The notes: a model not told the origin generated them from the letters alone. Shown: positions 1 to 8,546, counted from the stretch's first letter. The stretch is 64,000 nt of DNA from Bacillus sp. RO2 (GCF_012911845.1 NZ_JAAXCU010000048.1:124001-188000), one strand, 5' to 3'. Numbers and translations: made by a program.

Positions 1-774
1 ACTATGGATGCAGGCTTTAAACGAATTCAATTTACACCAGATGTGCTGCCAAGTGATGTTACAGGAATTCAGTTTTTTAATCCAAAGGAACAAAATTTCG
101 AACTAAGACCAGGCCCAATCATGACAAATATCTTGTTAGCAGATGAGATTAACCGTGCAACTCCAAGAACGCAATCAAGTTTACTTGAAGTAATGGAAGA
201 GCGACAAGTTACCATTGATGGAGAAACATTAGCTATTCCAGGTCCGTTTATGGTGCTTGCAACACAAAATCCAATTGAATCCCAGCAAGGTACGTTTCCT
301 TTGCCCGAAGCACAGATGGATCGTTTCTTTATTCAAATCGACCTCGGCTATCCAACACTGGAAGAAGAAAAGGAAATGATGAATACATACCGGTTAGACG
401 AGCCGATAAAACAATTGACTCCTTTCTTTAGCAAGGAGGAAGTATTGGAACTGCAGGAACAAGTGAAACAGGTGAAAGTATCTTCTGTTGTAGAGGATTA
501 CATACTTGAAATCGTCCACATGACGAGAAATCATGAAGAAATAGAGCTTGGGATAAGCCCACGTGGGACATTGGCATTAATGCGGGCAGCACAAGGAGCA
601 GCATTTGTGAATGGTCGTGAATACGTCACACCAGAAGATGTAAAGAAAATGGCACCATATGTATTAAGTCATCGATTAGTACTTACAATGGAAGGGTCAT
701 TAAAGAAGACCAACAAACAAGTTGTGACAGAAGTGTTAGCAAGAGTTGTAGTGCCTGTGGAGGCGACTATATAG
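1..774 (+). CDS. MoxR-family AAA+ ATPase (3' part)
   Basis: C-terminal part of a MoxR-type AAA+ ATPase; the 5' end lies outside the window, and the P-loop is missing for that reason. Counting from the first in-window Met, a Walker B segment LLADEIN is at about residues 44-50, sensor 1 (ATQNP) at 86-90 and an arginine-finger-like MDRF near 106-109. The lid domain follows. MoxR ATPases act as chaperone-like remodelers, usually encoded with DUF58 and transglutaminase-type membrane proteins. The same order is seen downstream, as in the B. subtilis yeaC-yeaD-yebA cluster. The stop codon is followed after 2 bp by the DUF58 gene, so they are co-transcribed. Substrate unknown. Confidence 0.93.
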   Translation, partial: TMDAGFKRIQFTPDVLPSDVTGIQFFNPKEQNFELRPGPIMTNILLADEINRATPRTQSSLLEVMEERQVTIDGETLAIPGPFMVLATQNPIESQQGTFPLPEAQMDRFFIQIDLGYPTLEEEKEMMNTYRLDEPIKQLTPFFSKEEVLELQEQVKQVKVSSVVEDYILEIVHMTRNHEEIELGISPRGTLALMRAAQGAAFVNGREYVTPEDVKKMAPYVLSHRLVLTMEGSLKKTNKQVVTEVLARVVVPVEATI

Positions 775-776
775 GA

Positions 777-1949
777 ATGACTAGGTGGAATCAACAAATA
801 GATAACCTGACTCACCATATTTATTTCCGTGCCTGCGCATTTGTCATTATTGCAATAGGATTCTTTACCGGGCATCCCATTTTATTTTTTATAGGTAGCT
901 TGTATTTTATGTACTTCGTTATCTCCTATTATTATTTAGCCAGAGTAGGGAATAAACTGAAGCTTACCATTGTTGACGGACAAGTGAAAGTTTTCCCCGG
1001 TGAAACAGGGATCATCAAATTGAAAGTGGAACAACCATCTTGGTTACCAATTTTCTCTGGACGAATCCAACTTGTTGCAGATAATAATATTGTGTTTCAA
1101 AACGGAGATAGAAGAACGCGGATCAGCCAAATCAGTCTGCCGTTTTCTTTAATGGGTAAAAGTGAATTAGTCATTGAAATTCCTTTTACTGCGAAAGAAC
1201 GAGGAGTGGCTAAATTACATCATATTGAGCTGCAAATTTCTCATTTCATTGATTTTGGAAAAGTGTATCTGCAAAAGAATGATCTGACGAAATTTGAAGC
1301 TCTGGTTTACTCTGAACAGACGCCTGTAACCGGTTTGGAAAGAATCATGCCAAAGAATCAGGGCACTTATCCGACTCGGTCGTCCCTCTTTGAAGATGTT
1401 AGCACGATTATAGGGACCCGAGATTATGCAGCCGGGGATTCTTTTAATAGAATCCATTGGAAGGCTTCTGCTAAGGTAACTAGCCTTCAAACGAAAATGT
1501 ATGAAAAGACTTCTCAATTTTCTTGGTTAATTGTTTTCGATATTAGATCAGGTAATTTAGAAGAGAGAATAAAAGGGATTACCCATTTGTTACATCATGC
1601 GACCAAATTCAATATTCCCTATTCCTTACTTGTTAACATCAAGAGGGTGGGGACTCCAAGTTACTTGGAACTACCTTATGGGGAAGGGAAACGCCATCTT
1701 CAAACTGCCTTAACTATGTTGGCAAGATTGCAAGGAAACAGTGTGTCCATAAGCATGACTACTTTTGAAAGGATAACCTTTCAACATGCTGCACATGCCC
1801 CATATGTGATTCTTTGTGGCGAGGAAGAGCGTTTGCGAGGATGGAGGATGCCTACTGGGACTAATGTAAACCTCCTTAATGTAAAGGAAGATAGTTGTAC
1901 ATTACTACCATGGCGTTCAGAAGCAAGGAAGGAGGCAGTAAATGGCTAA
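777..1949 (+). CDS. DUF58 domain membrane protein (YeaD-like)
   Basis: 390 aa. Two hydrophobic segments near residues 17-55 suggest an N-terminal membrane anchor. A soluble DUF58 region follows with the family hallmark RDYxxGDSFNRIHWKASAK at about 215-233. DUF58 proteins have a von Willebrand factor A-like fold and travel with MoxR ATPases; a role in assembly or stress-related protein remodeling at the membrane is assumed for the family but unproven. It starts 2 bp after the MoxR stop and its 3' end overlaps the next start by 8 bp, indicating translational coupling. Confidence 0.93.
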   Translation: MTRWNQQIDNLTHHIYFRACAFVIIAIGFFTGHPILFFIGSLYFMYFVISYYYLARVGNKLKLTIVDGQVKVFPGETGIIKLKVEQPSWLPIFSGRIQLVADNNIVFQNGDRRTRISQISLPFSLMGKSELVIEIPFTAKERGVAKLHHIELQISHFIDFGKVYLQKNDLTKFEALVYSEQTPVTGLERIMPKNQGTYPTRSSLFEDVSTIIGTRDYAAGDSFNRIHWKASAKVTSLQTKMYEKTSQFSWLIVFDIRSGNLEERIKGITHLLHHATKFNIPYSLLVNIKRVGTPSYLELPYGEGKRHLQTALTMLARLQGNSVSISMTTFERITFQHAAHAPYVILCGEEERLRGWRMPTGTNVNLLNVKEDSCTLLPWRSEARKEAVNG

Positions 1950-3150
1950 TCTATGGAGAAACAGCATTCACTTATTGATTGAGCTCAATATACTTTATTT
2001 TTTTATTTTGCTCTTGTACTTAGATTCCGGAAATCTGCCTTCTTTTGCAGGTGTCTTGTTGCCATATGGATTTGCGATCGCGATCTTTGCCTTTTTAAGC
2101 AACAAACTTCCAAATAGCTATGTTGCCATCATGCTTGTGGCACCTTTGTTAGCTCTTTTTGCTTATCTTTCTTCCTATAGCATCGGGCTTTCTCTTGTTA
2201 TCGGGTCTATCATTAGTTTCCGGGCATTCATGTATTTTGTGGAGGAAAGGTTTATTTCTACTTTTGCACTGTTAATTATGTCATTCATCTGGATGCCTTT
2301 TGTATACGGTGCAGGAACGTTGGTAGATTATCCTCATGGTCTTACGTTAATGATACTATTTGGGGCTCAACTGGCACTTGTTATTTTATTGTATAGTGGA
2401 AATGCTGTGATTCAATTAAATGGGAACCCTTATATGCAGAAAAGGGTGGTTAGTGCGGCAGCGGCCGTCTTTTTAAGCATCGTTGCTGTTTCTGCCGTCT
2501 TTGCAACAATAGGTAAATACCTGATAACAGCGGGACTTTCGATATTCGGCTTTGGTGTTAGCTTTATTTTTGATGTCTTGGCAAGGCCTGTGTTTGCTTT
2601 GTTTGGGATGCTTGATTGGACGCCCAAAAGCGGCGGGCCACAGGATGAGGGAGGCATTGAGATGGGGGAGGAGGAAGAAGCGGAAACCGCTGAGCTTTTA
2701 CCATCAGAAAGCTTATTTGATAGCCCTGTAGTAATAGCAGTTGGTGTCATTGTTTTCTTATCTGTCCTTTACCTCCTATTAAATAAGAAAAAAGTGAACA
2801 ACCAAAAAAGAGAAATACAGACTGAACAGCAATTTACTTCTACGATGACCAAAAAGAGTGGCGGTGGATTCTTCGCTGGTAGAAGAAAGCAAAAGCCACC
2901 GGAAAACGAAGTAAGGAAGCTTATGTTTGAGTTAGAGCAGTTGGCATTGAAAAAGAACCGTGGCCGTCTTCCAAATGAAACATTGGAGGAATGGTTAAAA
3001 CGGGAGACCTCATTTAAGGAAAGCTTCATGGAGTTGTATGCGAAAGTGCGTTATGGGGAAATGAAACTCTCCCCATCGGAAGTAGAAGCATGCAGGACGA
3101 TGGCAGAGGAAATTCGAAAAGTGATGAAGCAGTGGAAAAAAGCTAGTTAG
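1942..3150 (+). CDS. multi-pass membrane protein, DUF4129-like C-terminus, no transglutaminase domain
   Basis: 402 aa. Roughly six to seven membrane segments fill residues 10-215. An acidic linker (GEEEEAE near 242) follows, then one more TM near 265-281 and a basic/charged tail resembling the DUF4129 tail of YebA-type transglutaminases (LxxWLKRE, with the LYxKVRYG motif near 375). In B. subtilis the gene at this position (yebA) encodes a much longer protein with an extracellular transglutaminase-like domain between the TM block and the tail. I see no catalytic Cys/His/Asp block of that kind here, so it is a shortened version or a distinct family. Third gene of the MoxR operon; a strong terminator follows. 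Confidence 0.8.
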   Translation: MANLWRNSIHLLIELNILYFFILLLYLDSGNLPSFAGVLLPYGFAIAIFAFLSNKLPNSYVAIMLVAPLLALFAYLSSYSIGLSLVIGSIISFRAFMYFVEERFISTFALLIMSFIWMPFVYGAGTLVDYPHGLTLMILFGAQLALVILLYSGNAVIQLNGNPYMQKRVVSAAAAVFLSIVAVSAVFATIGKYLITAGLSIFGFGVSFIFDVLARPVFALFGMLDWTPKSGGPQDEGGIEMGEEEEAETAELLPSESLFDSPVVIAVGVIVFLSVLYLLLNKKKVNNQKREIQTEQQFTSTMTKKSGGGFFAGRRKQKPPENEVRKLMFELEQLALKKNRGRLPNETLEEWLKRETSFKESFMELYAKVRYGEMKLSPSEVEACRTMAEEIRKVMKQWKKAS

Positions 3151-3163
3151 ATATTTATTACTG

Positions 3164-3196
3164 CAGTGTACCCTATTCTGGGTACACTGTTTTTTT
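3164..3196 (+). terminator. rho-independent terminator of the MoxR operon
   Basis: Ten-base inverted repeat CAGTGTACCC / GGGTACACTG with a six-base loop, followed by a run of T, 13 bp after the stop codon. Confidence 0.93.
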
Positions 3197-3198
3197 AT

Positions 3199-3414
3199 GT
3201 GAAAACCCATTGGAATGAAGCTCTGGACAAGTACCATACAATTATCCGTCATCAAATTCCGCCGTATTTGCCCATAATCAGCGATTATTACGCTTCTACT
3301 GGAATTACACGAAGGTCGATATTATTGGTAGCGCTTACACTCACTATCTGGCTCTCATACGGACTAATTGCCCAAACACCCTTGATATACATCCTCTACA
3401 TGTTACGATTATAA
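3199..3414 (+). CDS. weak small ORF, possible DUF454-like remnant
   Basis: A 71-codon open frame from GTG with no ribosome binding site, just behind a terminator. The C-terminal 45 residues (YLPIISDYYASTGITRRS followed by a hydrophobic stretch) faintly resemble the end of YbaN/DUF454 membrane proteins, which carry a similar GI..R motif before the last helix. The N-terminal half of that family is absent. It may be a decayed fragment or chance. The rest of the 3151-3452 gap holds only the terminator. Confidence 0.2.
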   Translation: MKTHWNEALDKYHTIIRHQIPPYLPIISDYYASTGITRRSILLVALTLTIWLSYGLIAQTPLIYILYMLRL

Positions 3415-3452
3415 ACGTTGTTAAAAACGAACGGACAGACGGGAGCGATTAG

Positions 3453-4295
3453 ATGCTGAAAGAAAAAGTGATTGGATTTATTGGAGCAGGATCAATGGCA
3501 GAGGCAATGATTTCAGGTATTGTAGCAAGTGAAATTATCCCTGCAACTAATGTTGTAGTAAGCAACAGATCTAACATCGACAGATTAATAGAACTTGAAA
3601 ATAAATACGGCGTTCGTGGCGTCATGAAGCAGGATTTGAATATGAGTGAACTTGACATTATTGTATTGGCCATGAAACCGAAAGATATAGAAATTGCACT
3701 AGCTTCATTAAAAGATCAACTAAATTCTTCACAATTACTGCTTTCCGTATTAGCAGGTGTATCCACTGGTTATATGGAAGAAGGTTTGAATCCAGGGCAG
3801 CCTGTTATTCGCGTAATGCCAAACACGTCAAGCATGATCGGTGAATCGGCAACAGCGATTTCAGCAGGAAAGCATGTTGGGATGGATCATATGGTAGACA
3901 CAAAAGTCATCCTTGAAACAATCGGTAAAGTTTACACCATTGAAGAAGAGCAAATGGACGTTTTCACAGGAGTAGCCGGAAGTGGTCCAGCATATTTCTA
4001 CTATTTAATGGAGCACATGGAAAAAACAGCGAAGGCTGCAGGTCTAGATGAAGAAGTAACACGTGATGTAGTTGCTCAAACGATTCTGGGAGCAGCAAAA
4101 ATGATGCAGACAAACAATGAAGAACCTTCCTCTCTTCGCAAAAAGGTTACTTCACCTAACGGTACTACTGCAGCAGGCTTGGAAGCATTAAGTGATAACG
4201 GTGGCGGTAAAGCTATCTCAGCAGCCATTAAAGGTGCAGCAGAACGTTCTAAAGAAATCAGTGCAGAAAAAGAAAAAGAATTGATTTTACAGTAA
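3453..4295 (+). CDS. proI: pyrroline-5-carboxylate reductase
   Basis: 280 aa, the normal length for ProC/ProI. It reduces 1-pyrroline-5-carboxylate to L-proline with NAD(P)H, the last step of proline synthesis. The Rossmann GxGxM motif is at 11-15 (GAGSM) and the family segment RVMPNTSSMIGE lies near 120. The C-terminal signature (KVTSPNGTTAAGL) near 230 contributes to the substrate site. Start chosen at ATG 3453 with a GGGAG upstream. It heads a proI-proB-proA cluster; in B. subtilis proI and proBA are separate loci, so the organization differs. No T-box leader was recognized upstream. Confidence 0.95.
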   Translation: MLKEKVIGFIGAGSMAEAMISGIVASEIIPATNVVVSNRSNIDRLIELENKYGVRGVMKQDLNMSELDIIVLAMKPKDIEIALASLKDQLNSSQLLLSVLAGVSTGYMEEGLNPGQPVIRVMPNTSSMIGESATAISAGKHVGMDHMVDTKVILETIGKVYTIEEEQMDVFTGVAGSGPAYFYYLMEHMEKTAKAAGLDEEVTRDVVAQTILGAAKMMQTNNEEPSSLRKKVTSPNGTTAAGLEALSDNGGGKAISAAIKGAAERSKEISAEKEKELILQ

Positions 4296-4328
4296 GTTTT
4301 ACAACTATGTTATAACAGGAGTGATTGA

Positions 4329-5447
4329 ATGACCCCCGATAATAAGACAAAACGGGTAGTAATAAAAATTGGAAGCAGTTCATTGACAAGTTCACATGGT
4401 GAAATTAGCAGAAGAAAACTAGAAAGGCTTGTTGATGAAGTTGCTCAACTGAAGGATCAAGGCTATGAAGTCTTATTGGTTTCTTCAGGTGCAGTAGCAG
4501 CCGGATATAGAAAACTAGGCTGCCTGGATCGACCAACAAGTTTACCGGAAAAACAAGCGGCAGCGTCCATTGGACAGGGCTTGTTGATGGAGGCTTATAG
4601 CGAACTGTTTTTATCTAACGGGTACGTAGCCTCTCAAATTCTTATTACAAGAGAAGATTTTTCGGATGAAAATCGCTACAATAACGCGCGCAACACCGCG
4701 AATGTTCTTTTAGAGCGTGGTATTGTACCGATCGTCAATGAAAATGACACCGTCACGGTAAACCGTCTGAAATTCGGGGATAACGATACACTTTCTGCTA
4801 AAGTGGCAGGACTTGTAGATGCAGATATGTTGTTAATTTTATCTGATATCGACGGATTGTATGATGCAGATCCGCGCAAAAATCCGGATGCCACTCTTTT
4901 ACGCAAGGTGGAAGAAATCACCCCTGAAATCGAAGAGGCAGCAGGAGATCCTGGAAGCTCCGTAGGTACAGGCGGAATGAAATCAAAAATTGATGCCGTG
5001 AAGATTGCCATGGCATCCGGAATCCCTGCCTTCTTAGGAAAAGCAGGAGTACCAAACATTCTACTTCAAGCAGTGGAAAAAGAAGCAACTGGAACGTATT
5101 TTGAATCGAAGGATTCTGCAGTGAATTTAAATCACAAGAAGCAATGGATTGCGTTTAACTCAGGACCTGAGGGAGAAGTAGTACTAGCAGAAGGTGCCGA
5201 CGTTTCCATGCTAGGCAAAAAGCGATTATTACCATCAAGCATCAGTAAAGTGAAAGGCTACTTCCAAGAAGGCTCTGTGGTAAGAATTCTGGACTTTGAT
5301 GGAAATAGAATCGGACTTGGAGTGGTTAACTACTCCTCCGAACAATTAAGAGAGTATGATCAAACTCAAGATAAATATGCAGAAGAAGTTGTAAAAAATG
5401 ACGATTTAGTATGTCATTTAGAAGCATCCATTCCGGTTGGGATTTAG
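4329..5447 (+). CDS. proB: glutamate 5-kinase
   Basis: 372 aa. It phosphorylates L-glutamate to gamma-glutamyl phosphate, the first and feedback-controlled step of proline synthesis. The N-terminal amino acid kinase domain begins VVIKIGSSSLTS and includes SSGAVAAG and the ligand-binding segment GDNDTLSA near 155. A PUA domain occupies about 275-372, as in long ProB proteins. AGGAG precedes the ATG, 33 bp after proI. The next gene, proA, is about 400 bp away, separated by repeat sequences rather than directly adjacent. Confidence 0.95.
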   Translation: MTPDNKTKRVVIKIGSSSLTSSHGEISRRKLERLVDEVAQLKDQGYEVLLVSSGAVAAGYRKLGCLDRPTSLPEKQAAASIGQGLLMEAYSELFLSNGYVASQILITREDFSDENRYNNARNTANVLLERGIVPIVNENDTVTVNRLKFGDNDTLSAKVAGLVDADMLLILSDIDGLYDADPRKNPDATLLRKVEEITPEIEEAAGDPGSSVGTGGMKSKIDAVKIAMASGIPAFLGKAGVPNILLQAVEKEATGTYFESKDSAVNLNHKKQWIAFNSGPEGEVVLAEGADVSMLGKKRLLPSSISKVKGYFQEGSVVRILDFDGNRIGLGVVNYSSEQLREYDQTQDKYAEEVVKNDDLVCHLEASIPVGI

Positions 5448-5461
5448 AAATCGTAGCTGAT

Positions 5462-5546
5462 GATTGGAGCAACGGGCGTTGACTCCTACGTTAGGTAGAG
5501 GTGAGCGGAGACCCCGCAGGTAAAGCGAGGCCACTGGAAAACTGAT
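5462..5546 (+). repeat. Bacillus-type structured repeat, copy 1 (incomplete)
   Basis: Begins GATTGGAGCAACGGGCG and includes GGAGACCCCGCAGG and GAGGCCACTGGAAA. It lacks the middle AGCCGAGGAGGCTC section that copy 2 has. Similar 100-130 bp elements are common intergenic repeats in Bacillus-like genomes; function unknown. Confidence 0.8.
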
Positions 5547-5575
5547 AACGTAAAGTTTTATATGATTCCTAGCTG

Positions 5576-5708
5576 GTGATTGGAGCAAAAGGCGAAGACT
5601 CCTGAGGGAGCAAGTGCTAGGTGGAGACCCCGCAGGCGTAGCCGAGGAGGCTCCAGCAGTACCCCTAGGAAAGCGAAGCCATTTGCGGAAATCAACAGCG
5701 GTGTTTAT
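5576..5708 (+). repeat. Bacillus-type structured repeat, copy 2 (complete)
   Basis: The fullest copy: starts TGATTGGAGCAAAAGGCG, then ACTCCTGAGGGAGCAAG, GGAGACCCCGCAGGCG, AGCCGAGGAGGCTCC, GGAAAGCGAAGCC, and ends GGAAATCAACAGCGGT. Several internal complementary segments (ACTCCTGAGGGAG, and CCGCAGG with downstream G-rich parts) would let the RNA fold. An open frame across it is only a by-product of the GC-rich repeat. Confidence 0.85.
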
Positions 5709-5734
5709 AAAATAACTAAAATCAAGACTTTTTC

Positions 5735-5816
5735 AGTGGCCTCGGGTAAAGCCGAGGAGGTTCCACAAGCGCCTGGTGGAAAGCGAAGCCCGGTTCGCCA
5801 ATCAACAGCGGTTTAA
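5735..5816 (+). repeat. Bacillus-type structured repeat, copy 3 (3' half)
   Basis: Starts at AGTGGCCTCGGGTAAAGC, continues GCCGAGGAGGTTCC and GGAAAGCGAAGCCCG, and ends AATCAACAGCGGT, the same ending as copy 2. The 5' half of the element is absent. It ends 30 bp before the proA start codon. Confidence 0.8.
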
Positions 5817-5845
5817 GTATGGAAATAAAAATTAGGAGGAATTTG

Positions 5846-7105
5846 ATGTCTTTATTAGTAGAGACAAATGTAGAATCACAAGCAAAGGAAGCGAAGAAAG
5901 CAGCAAAGGTAGTAAGCCTACTGACAACAGAAGAAAAGAACGATATTCTTAAGCATATTGCTAACACTTTGGAAAGCAACGTATCCCATATCCTTGAAGC
6001 CAATAATAAGGATTTGGACAAAGGACGCGAAAAAGGCTATACAGATGCTTATATGGACCGCTTGGCACTATCCGAAGACCGAATTGCAGATTTTGCTAAT
6101 GGCCTAAGAGAAGTTGCTGAACTTGAAGATCCTGTTGGTGACATCCTTTCGGACTGGACTTTGGATAACGGCTTGCAAGTAGAAAAAGTCCGCGTACCAC
6201 TTGGAGTTATCGGCATGATCTATGAAGCACGTCCAAACGTAACAGTTGATGCGACTGGACTTGCGTTGAAATCCGGTAATGCGATTGTATTAAAAGGCGG
6301 ATCATCTGCGATCAACTCCAACCAGGCTATTGTAGATGTAATTCACAAAGCGTTAAAGACCACTTCTATCCCAGAAGAAGCGGTGCAATTTATTGCAAGT
6401 ACGGACCGCAAAGCAACTCAAGAGTTGTTCACGATGAAAGAGCATATTGATGTCTTAATCCCTCGTGGAGGAGCGTCTCTAATTAATGCAGTCGTAGAAA
6501 ATGCTACAGTACCTGTTCTAGAGACAGGTGTAGGAAATTGCCACCTTTATATTGACAAGGATGCGGATTTGGAGAAAGCATTATCTATTGTGGTTAATGC
6601 CAAAACGGACCGTCCGGCGGTTTGTAACGCAGCAGAGACACTAATTGTGCATGAGTCTTGGTTCCACGCGAACAAATCTTCACTAATCAATATGTTTAAA
6701 GAAAATGGCATCACGGTTCATGGAGACAACACAGTTGTTGAAACAATTCCTGGAGCAGTTAAGGCTGGGGAAGAAGATTGGACAAACGAGTATTTAAGCT
6801 TGGACATTGCAGTGAAAGTGGTTTCTGATATCGACGAGGCAATCGCACATATTGATGAATATGGTACGAAGCATTCCGAAGCTATCATCACAGAAAACAA
6901 AGAAACTGCCAACAAGTTCATGAAGCTTGTAGATGCAGCAGCTGTTTACCATAACGCTTCCACACGTTTCACAGACGGTGGAGCTTTAGGATTCGGTGCT
7001 GAAATTGGTATTTCAACCCAAAAACTTCATGCTCGTGGTCCGATGGGATTACCTGCATTAACAACGGTTAAATACCAAATGACTGGTGACGGTCAAATTA
7101 GATAA
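5846..7105 (+). CDS. proA: glutamate-5-semialdehyde dehydrogenase (gamma-glutamyl phosphate reductase)
   Basis: 419 aa. It reduces gamma-glutamyl phosphate to glutamate semialdehyde, the second step of proline synthesis. It has the aldehyde-dehydrogenase-like fold with the catalytic Cys at about residue 260 in RPAVCNAAETL, and the ProA motif GALGFGAEIGISTQKLHARGP near the end. A longer frame opens at 5819, but the ATG at 5846 follows a perfect AGGAGGA at 5834-5840 and matches the family N-terminus, so I chose it. Its operon link to proB runs through the repeats at 5462-5816. Confidence 0.95.
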   Translation: MSLLVETNVESQAKEAKKAAKVVSLLTTEEKNDILKHIANTLESNVSHILEANNKDLDKGREKGYTDAYMDRLALSEDRIADFANGLREVAELEDPVGDILSDWTLDNGLQVEKVRVPLGVIGMIYEARPNVTVDATGLALKSGNAIVLKGGSSAINSNQAIVDVIHKALKTTSIPEEAVQFIASTDRKATQELFTMKEHIDVLIPRGGASLINAVVENATVPVLETGVGNCHLYIDKDADLEKALSIVVNAKTDRPAVCNAAETLIVHESWFHANKSSLINMFKENGITVHGDNTVVETIPGAVKAGEEDWTNEYLSLDIAVKVVSDIDEAIAHIDEYGTKHSEAIITENKETANKFMKLVDAAAVYHNASTRFTDGGALGFGAEIGISTQKLHARGPMGLPALTTVKYQMTGDGQIR

Positions 7106-7117
7106 TAATGTTTTTAC

Positions 7118-7150
7118 AAGAGTCTTGCCTATATGGGCAGGGCTCTTTTT
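7118..7150 (+). terminator. terminator of the proline operon
   Basis: AAGAGTCTTGCC / GGGCAGGGCTCTT hairpin followed by five T, 12 bp after the proA stop. Confidence 0.92.
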
Positions 7151-7229
7151 AATAAACATTTTTCGCCAAAAGAGGATTTTTTTGTCGAAAGTGGAATACA
7201 TAGTGTATAGAGAGAAAAGGGGAGATATT

Positions 7230-7715
7230 ATGCAAAATCAGATAGGTGCAGTACTTAAAGTAGTTGGTAGTATAGTAATAGCACTAGGATTGTTGTTAGG
7301 GATTATTGGTGGATCACAAACCAACAGTTTTTTATTTTTTGTTACTACTTTTCTTGGTTCACTTGTTACAGGAATGGTTTTAATTGGGCTGTCTGAAATC
7401 ATTCGAATTTTAGAAGTAATCAACGAGAACATACCAAAAAGACGTAGAAAAATGGCACGGAGTTCAAACGATACACTTTTTGATTCACCTTCACAGCCGA
7501 TGAGCACGAAGGAAGAAGATGATATCAAGGGTTTTCTACAAAAACATGATGTTGAAATAGAAAAGATCATTCCGACTCCAAAGGAAGATTTCTTTATAAT
7601 AAAGACTTCAGCAAGGTATATCCTAATTGAAATGGGCGGCTTTACACCGAAGATAATAAATGAAGATAAGTGGCCAGAAGAATTGGTAGGTTGGTTTGAG
7701 AATAATAAAGATTAA
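7230..7715 (+). CDS. two-TM membrane protein of unknown function
   Basis: 161 aa from ATG 7230 (AAAGGGGAG upstream; the frame opens earlier but without a binding site). Two hydrophobic helices at about residues 8-26 and 33-55 are joined by a short GGSQTNS turn. A basic stretch KRRRK follows and then a soluble tail of about 90 residues. The pattern recalls small DUF4282-like or PH-like membrane proteins, but I cannot assign a family. Monocistronic between two terminators. Confidence 0.75.
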   Translation: MQNQIGAVLKVVGSIVIALGLLLGIIGGSQTNSFLFFVTTFLGSLVTGMVLIGLSEIIRILEVINENIPKRRRKMARSSNDTLFDSPSQPMSTKEEDDIKGFLQKHDVEIEKIIPTPKEDFFIIKTSARYILIEMGGFTPKIINEDKWPEELVGWFENNKD

Positions 7716-7721
7716 TAATTT

Positions 7722-7778
7722 AAGAAACACCTTTGTATTCTGAATTTAGAATGCGATGGTGTTCTTTTATTTTTTTTG
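7722..7778 (+). terminator. terminator
   Basis: Long hairpin AAGAA.ACACC...TATTCT / AGAATG...TGGTGTTCTT followed by a T-rich stretch, directly after the membrane-protein gene. Confidence 0.75.
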
Positions 7779-7870
7779 AAATTTAATAGATTTGACTATT
7801 ATATTTACCCTAGCAATTTGAAATTACTAGAATAATATATAGTAATTACAAAGAAAAGGGGGTGAAAAAA

Positions 7871-8227
7871 ATGGCAGAAAAAACATTTAACAACCGTAGT
7901 GCAGCCAGCTTGCAAATAGTCCTCCTAGTCCGTCAGGGAAGCAATCCAGCTAATTTTGCAGGAGAAGTGGTATTCACATTAGCTCCAGGACAGACAAGAA
8001 CCATTTTCTACGGAAGTGAAGAAAATCCGTTCTTGAATGGTATTGTGATGTCTACTAATTTCAATGGCGATATTTACAGTAAAACTCAAATTGTTACAGT
8101 GAGAGGAACTCAGTTTGATAATCTATTGAACTTTAATAGCATTATCGACATTTTACCAATTTCCACGGACTATGTAATGTTTGGGAGAAATCCTGAAATG
8201 GCTATGCAGAGTAACATTACCCCTTAA
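7871..8227 (+). CDS. small protein of unknown function
   Basis: 118 aa from ATG 7871, with AAAAGGGGGTG 8 bp upstream; the GTG at 7862 lies inside that binding site and is less likely. No signal peptide or TM. Alternating hydrophobic/polar segments (SLQIVLLVRQ, GEVVFTLAPGQTRTIFYG, DYVMFGRNP) suggest an all-beta protein. I do not recognise the family. It stands alone, bounded by a terminator on each side, and is convergent with the tRNA-Sec gene. Confidence 0.7.
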   Translation: MAEKTFNNRSAASLQIVLLVRQGSNPANFAGEVVFTLAPGQTRTIFYGSEENPFLNGIVMSTNFNGDIYSKTQIVTVRGTQFDNLLNFNSIIDILPISTDYVMFGRNPEMAMQSNITP

Positions 8228-8259
8228 AAAAATGGCAGGACTTGTTCCTGTCATTTTTT
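8226..8259. terminator. bidirectional terminator between the 118-aa gene and tRNA-Sec
   Basis: ATGGCAGGA / TCCTGTCAT hairpin flanked by A7 on the left and T6 on the right, so it can end transcription from both sides. It would terminate the minus-strand tRNA-Sec transcript about 50 nt after its CCA end. Confidence 0.85.
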
Positions 8260-8311
8260 ATGTGAGAAAAATATTTCTCGATAGGTGTAATGAGTACTTG
8301 AAGATTATGTA

Positions 8312-8408
8312 TGGCGGGACTGCGTGGGAATCGAACCCACCTGAGACGGCACGCGCCTCACAAGCGGTTTTGAAGACCGAGACAAGCACCAGCATTGCAA
8401 TCAGCCCC
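8312..8408 (-). tRNA. selC: tRNA-Sec (anticodon UCA)
   Basis: 97 nt including an encoded CCA. Acceptor GGGGCTG pairs with CAGTCCC (one G-U pair). The anticodon loop CTTCAAA carries TCA at 8371-8373, reading UGA. An exceptionally long variable arm TGAGGCG-CGTGC-CGTCTCA (7 bp with one G-U pair) and a T arm GTGGG-TTCGATT-CCCAC are present. These are the hallmarks of bacterial selenocysteine tRNA, charged with serine and converted by SelA. Oddities in my fold: the eighth acceptor pair is A-G, the D stem needs a bulged U to form six pairs, and only four anticodon-stem pairs are clean. It sits 7.3 kb from selB on the opposite strand. Confidence 0.92.
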
Positions 8409-8546
8409 ATACTGTGGATAGTACCATTTTACTTTTTGCTATGGAAGAATGCAATAGGAATCTTCCTCACAATGGTGGAAACATTTGTTCGGTTGTGGTA
8501 CATTATTTACCAAGAAATCTAATTTGCAAAAAGGAGGGAGAAAAAG

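Noticed and set aside
3199-3414. Complete DUF454 gene
   Set aside because: Only the last part of the family pattern is present, with no ribosome site; kept as a weak remnant.
5580-5816. 78-codon open frame in the proB-proA gap
   Set aside because: It lies wholly in the GC-rich repeat copies, with no ribosome site and basic repetitive translation.
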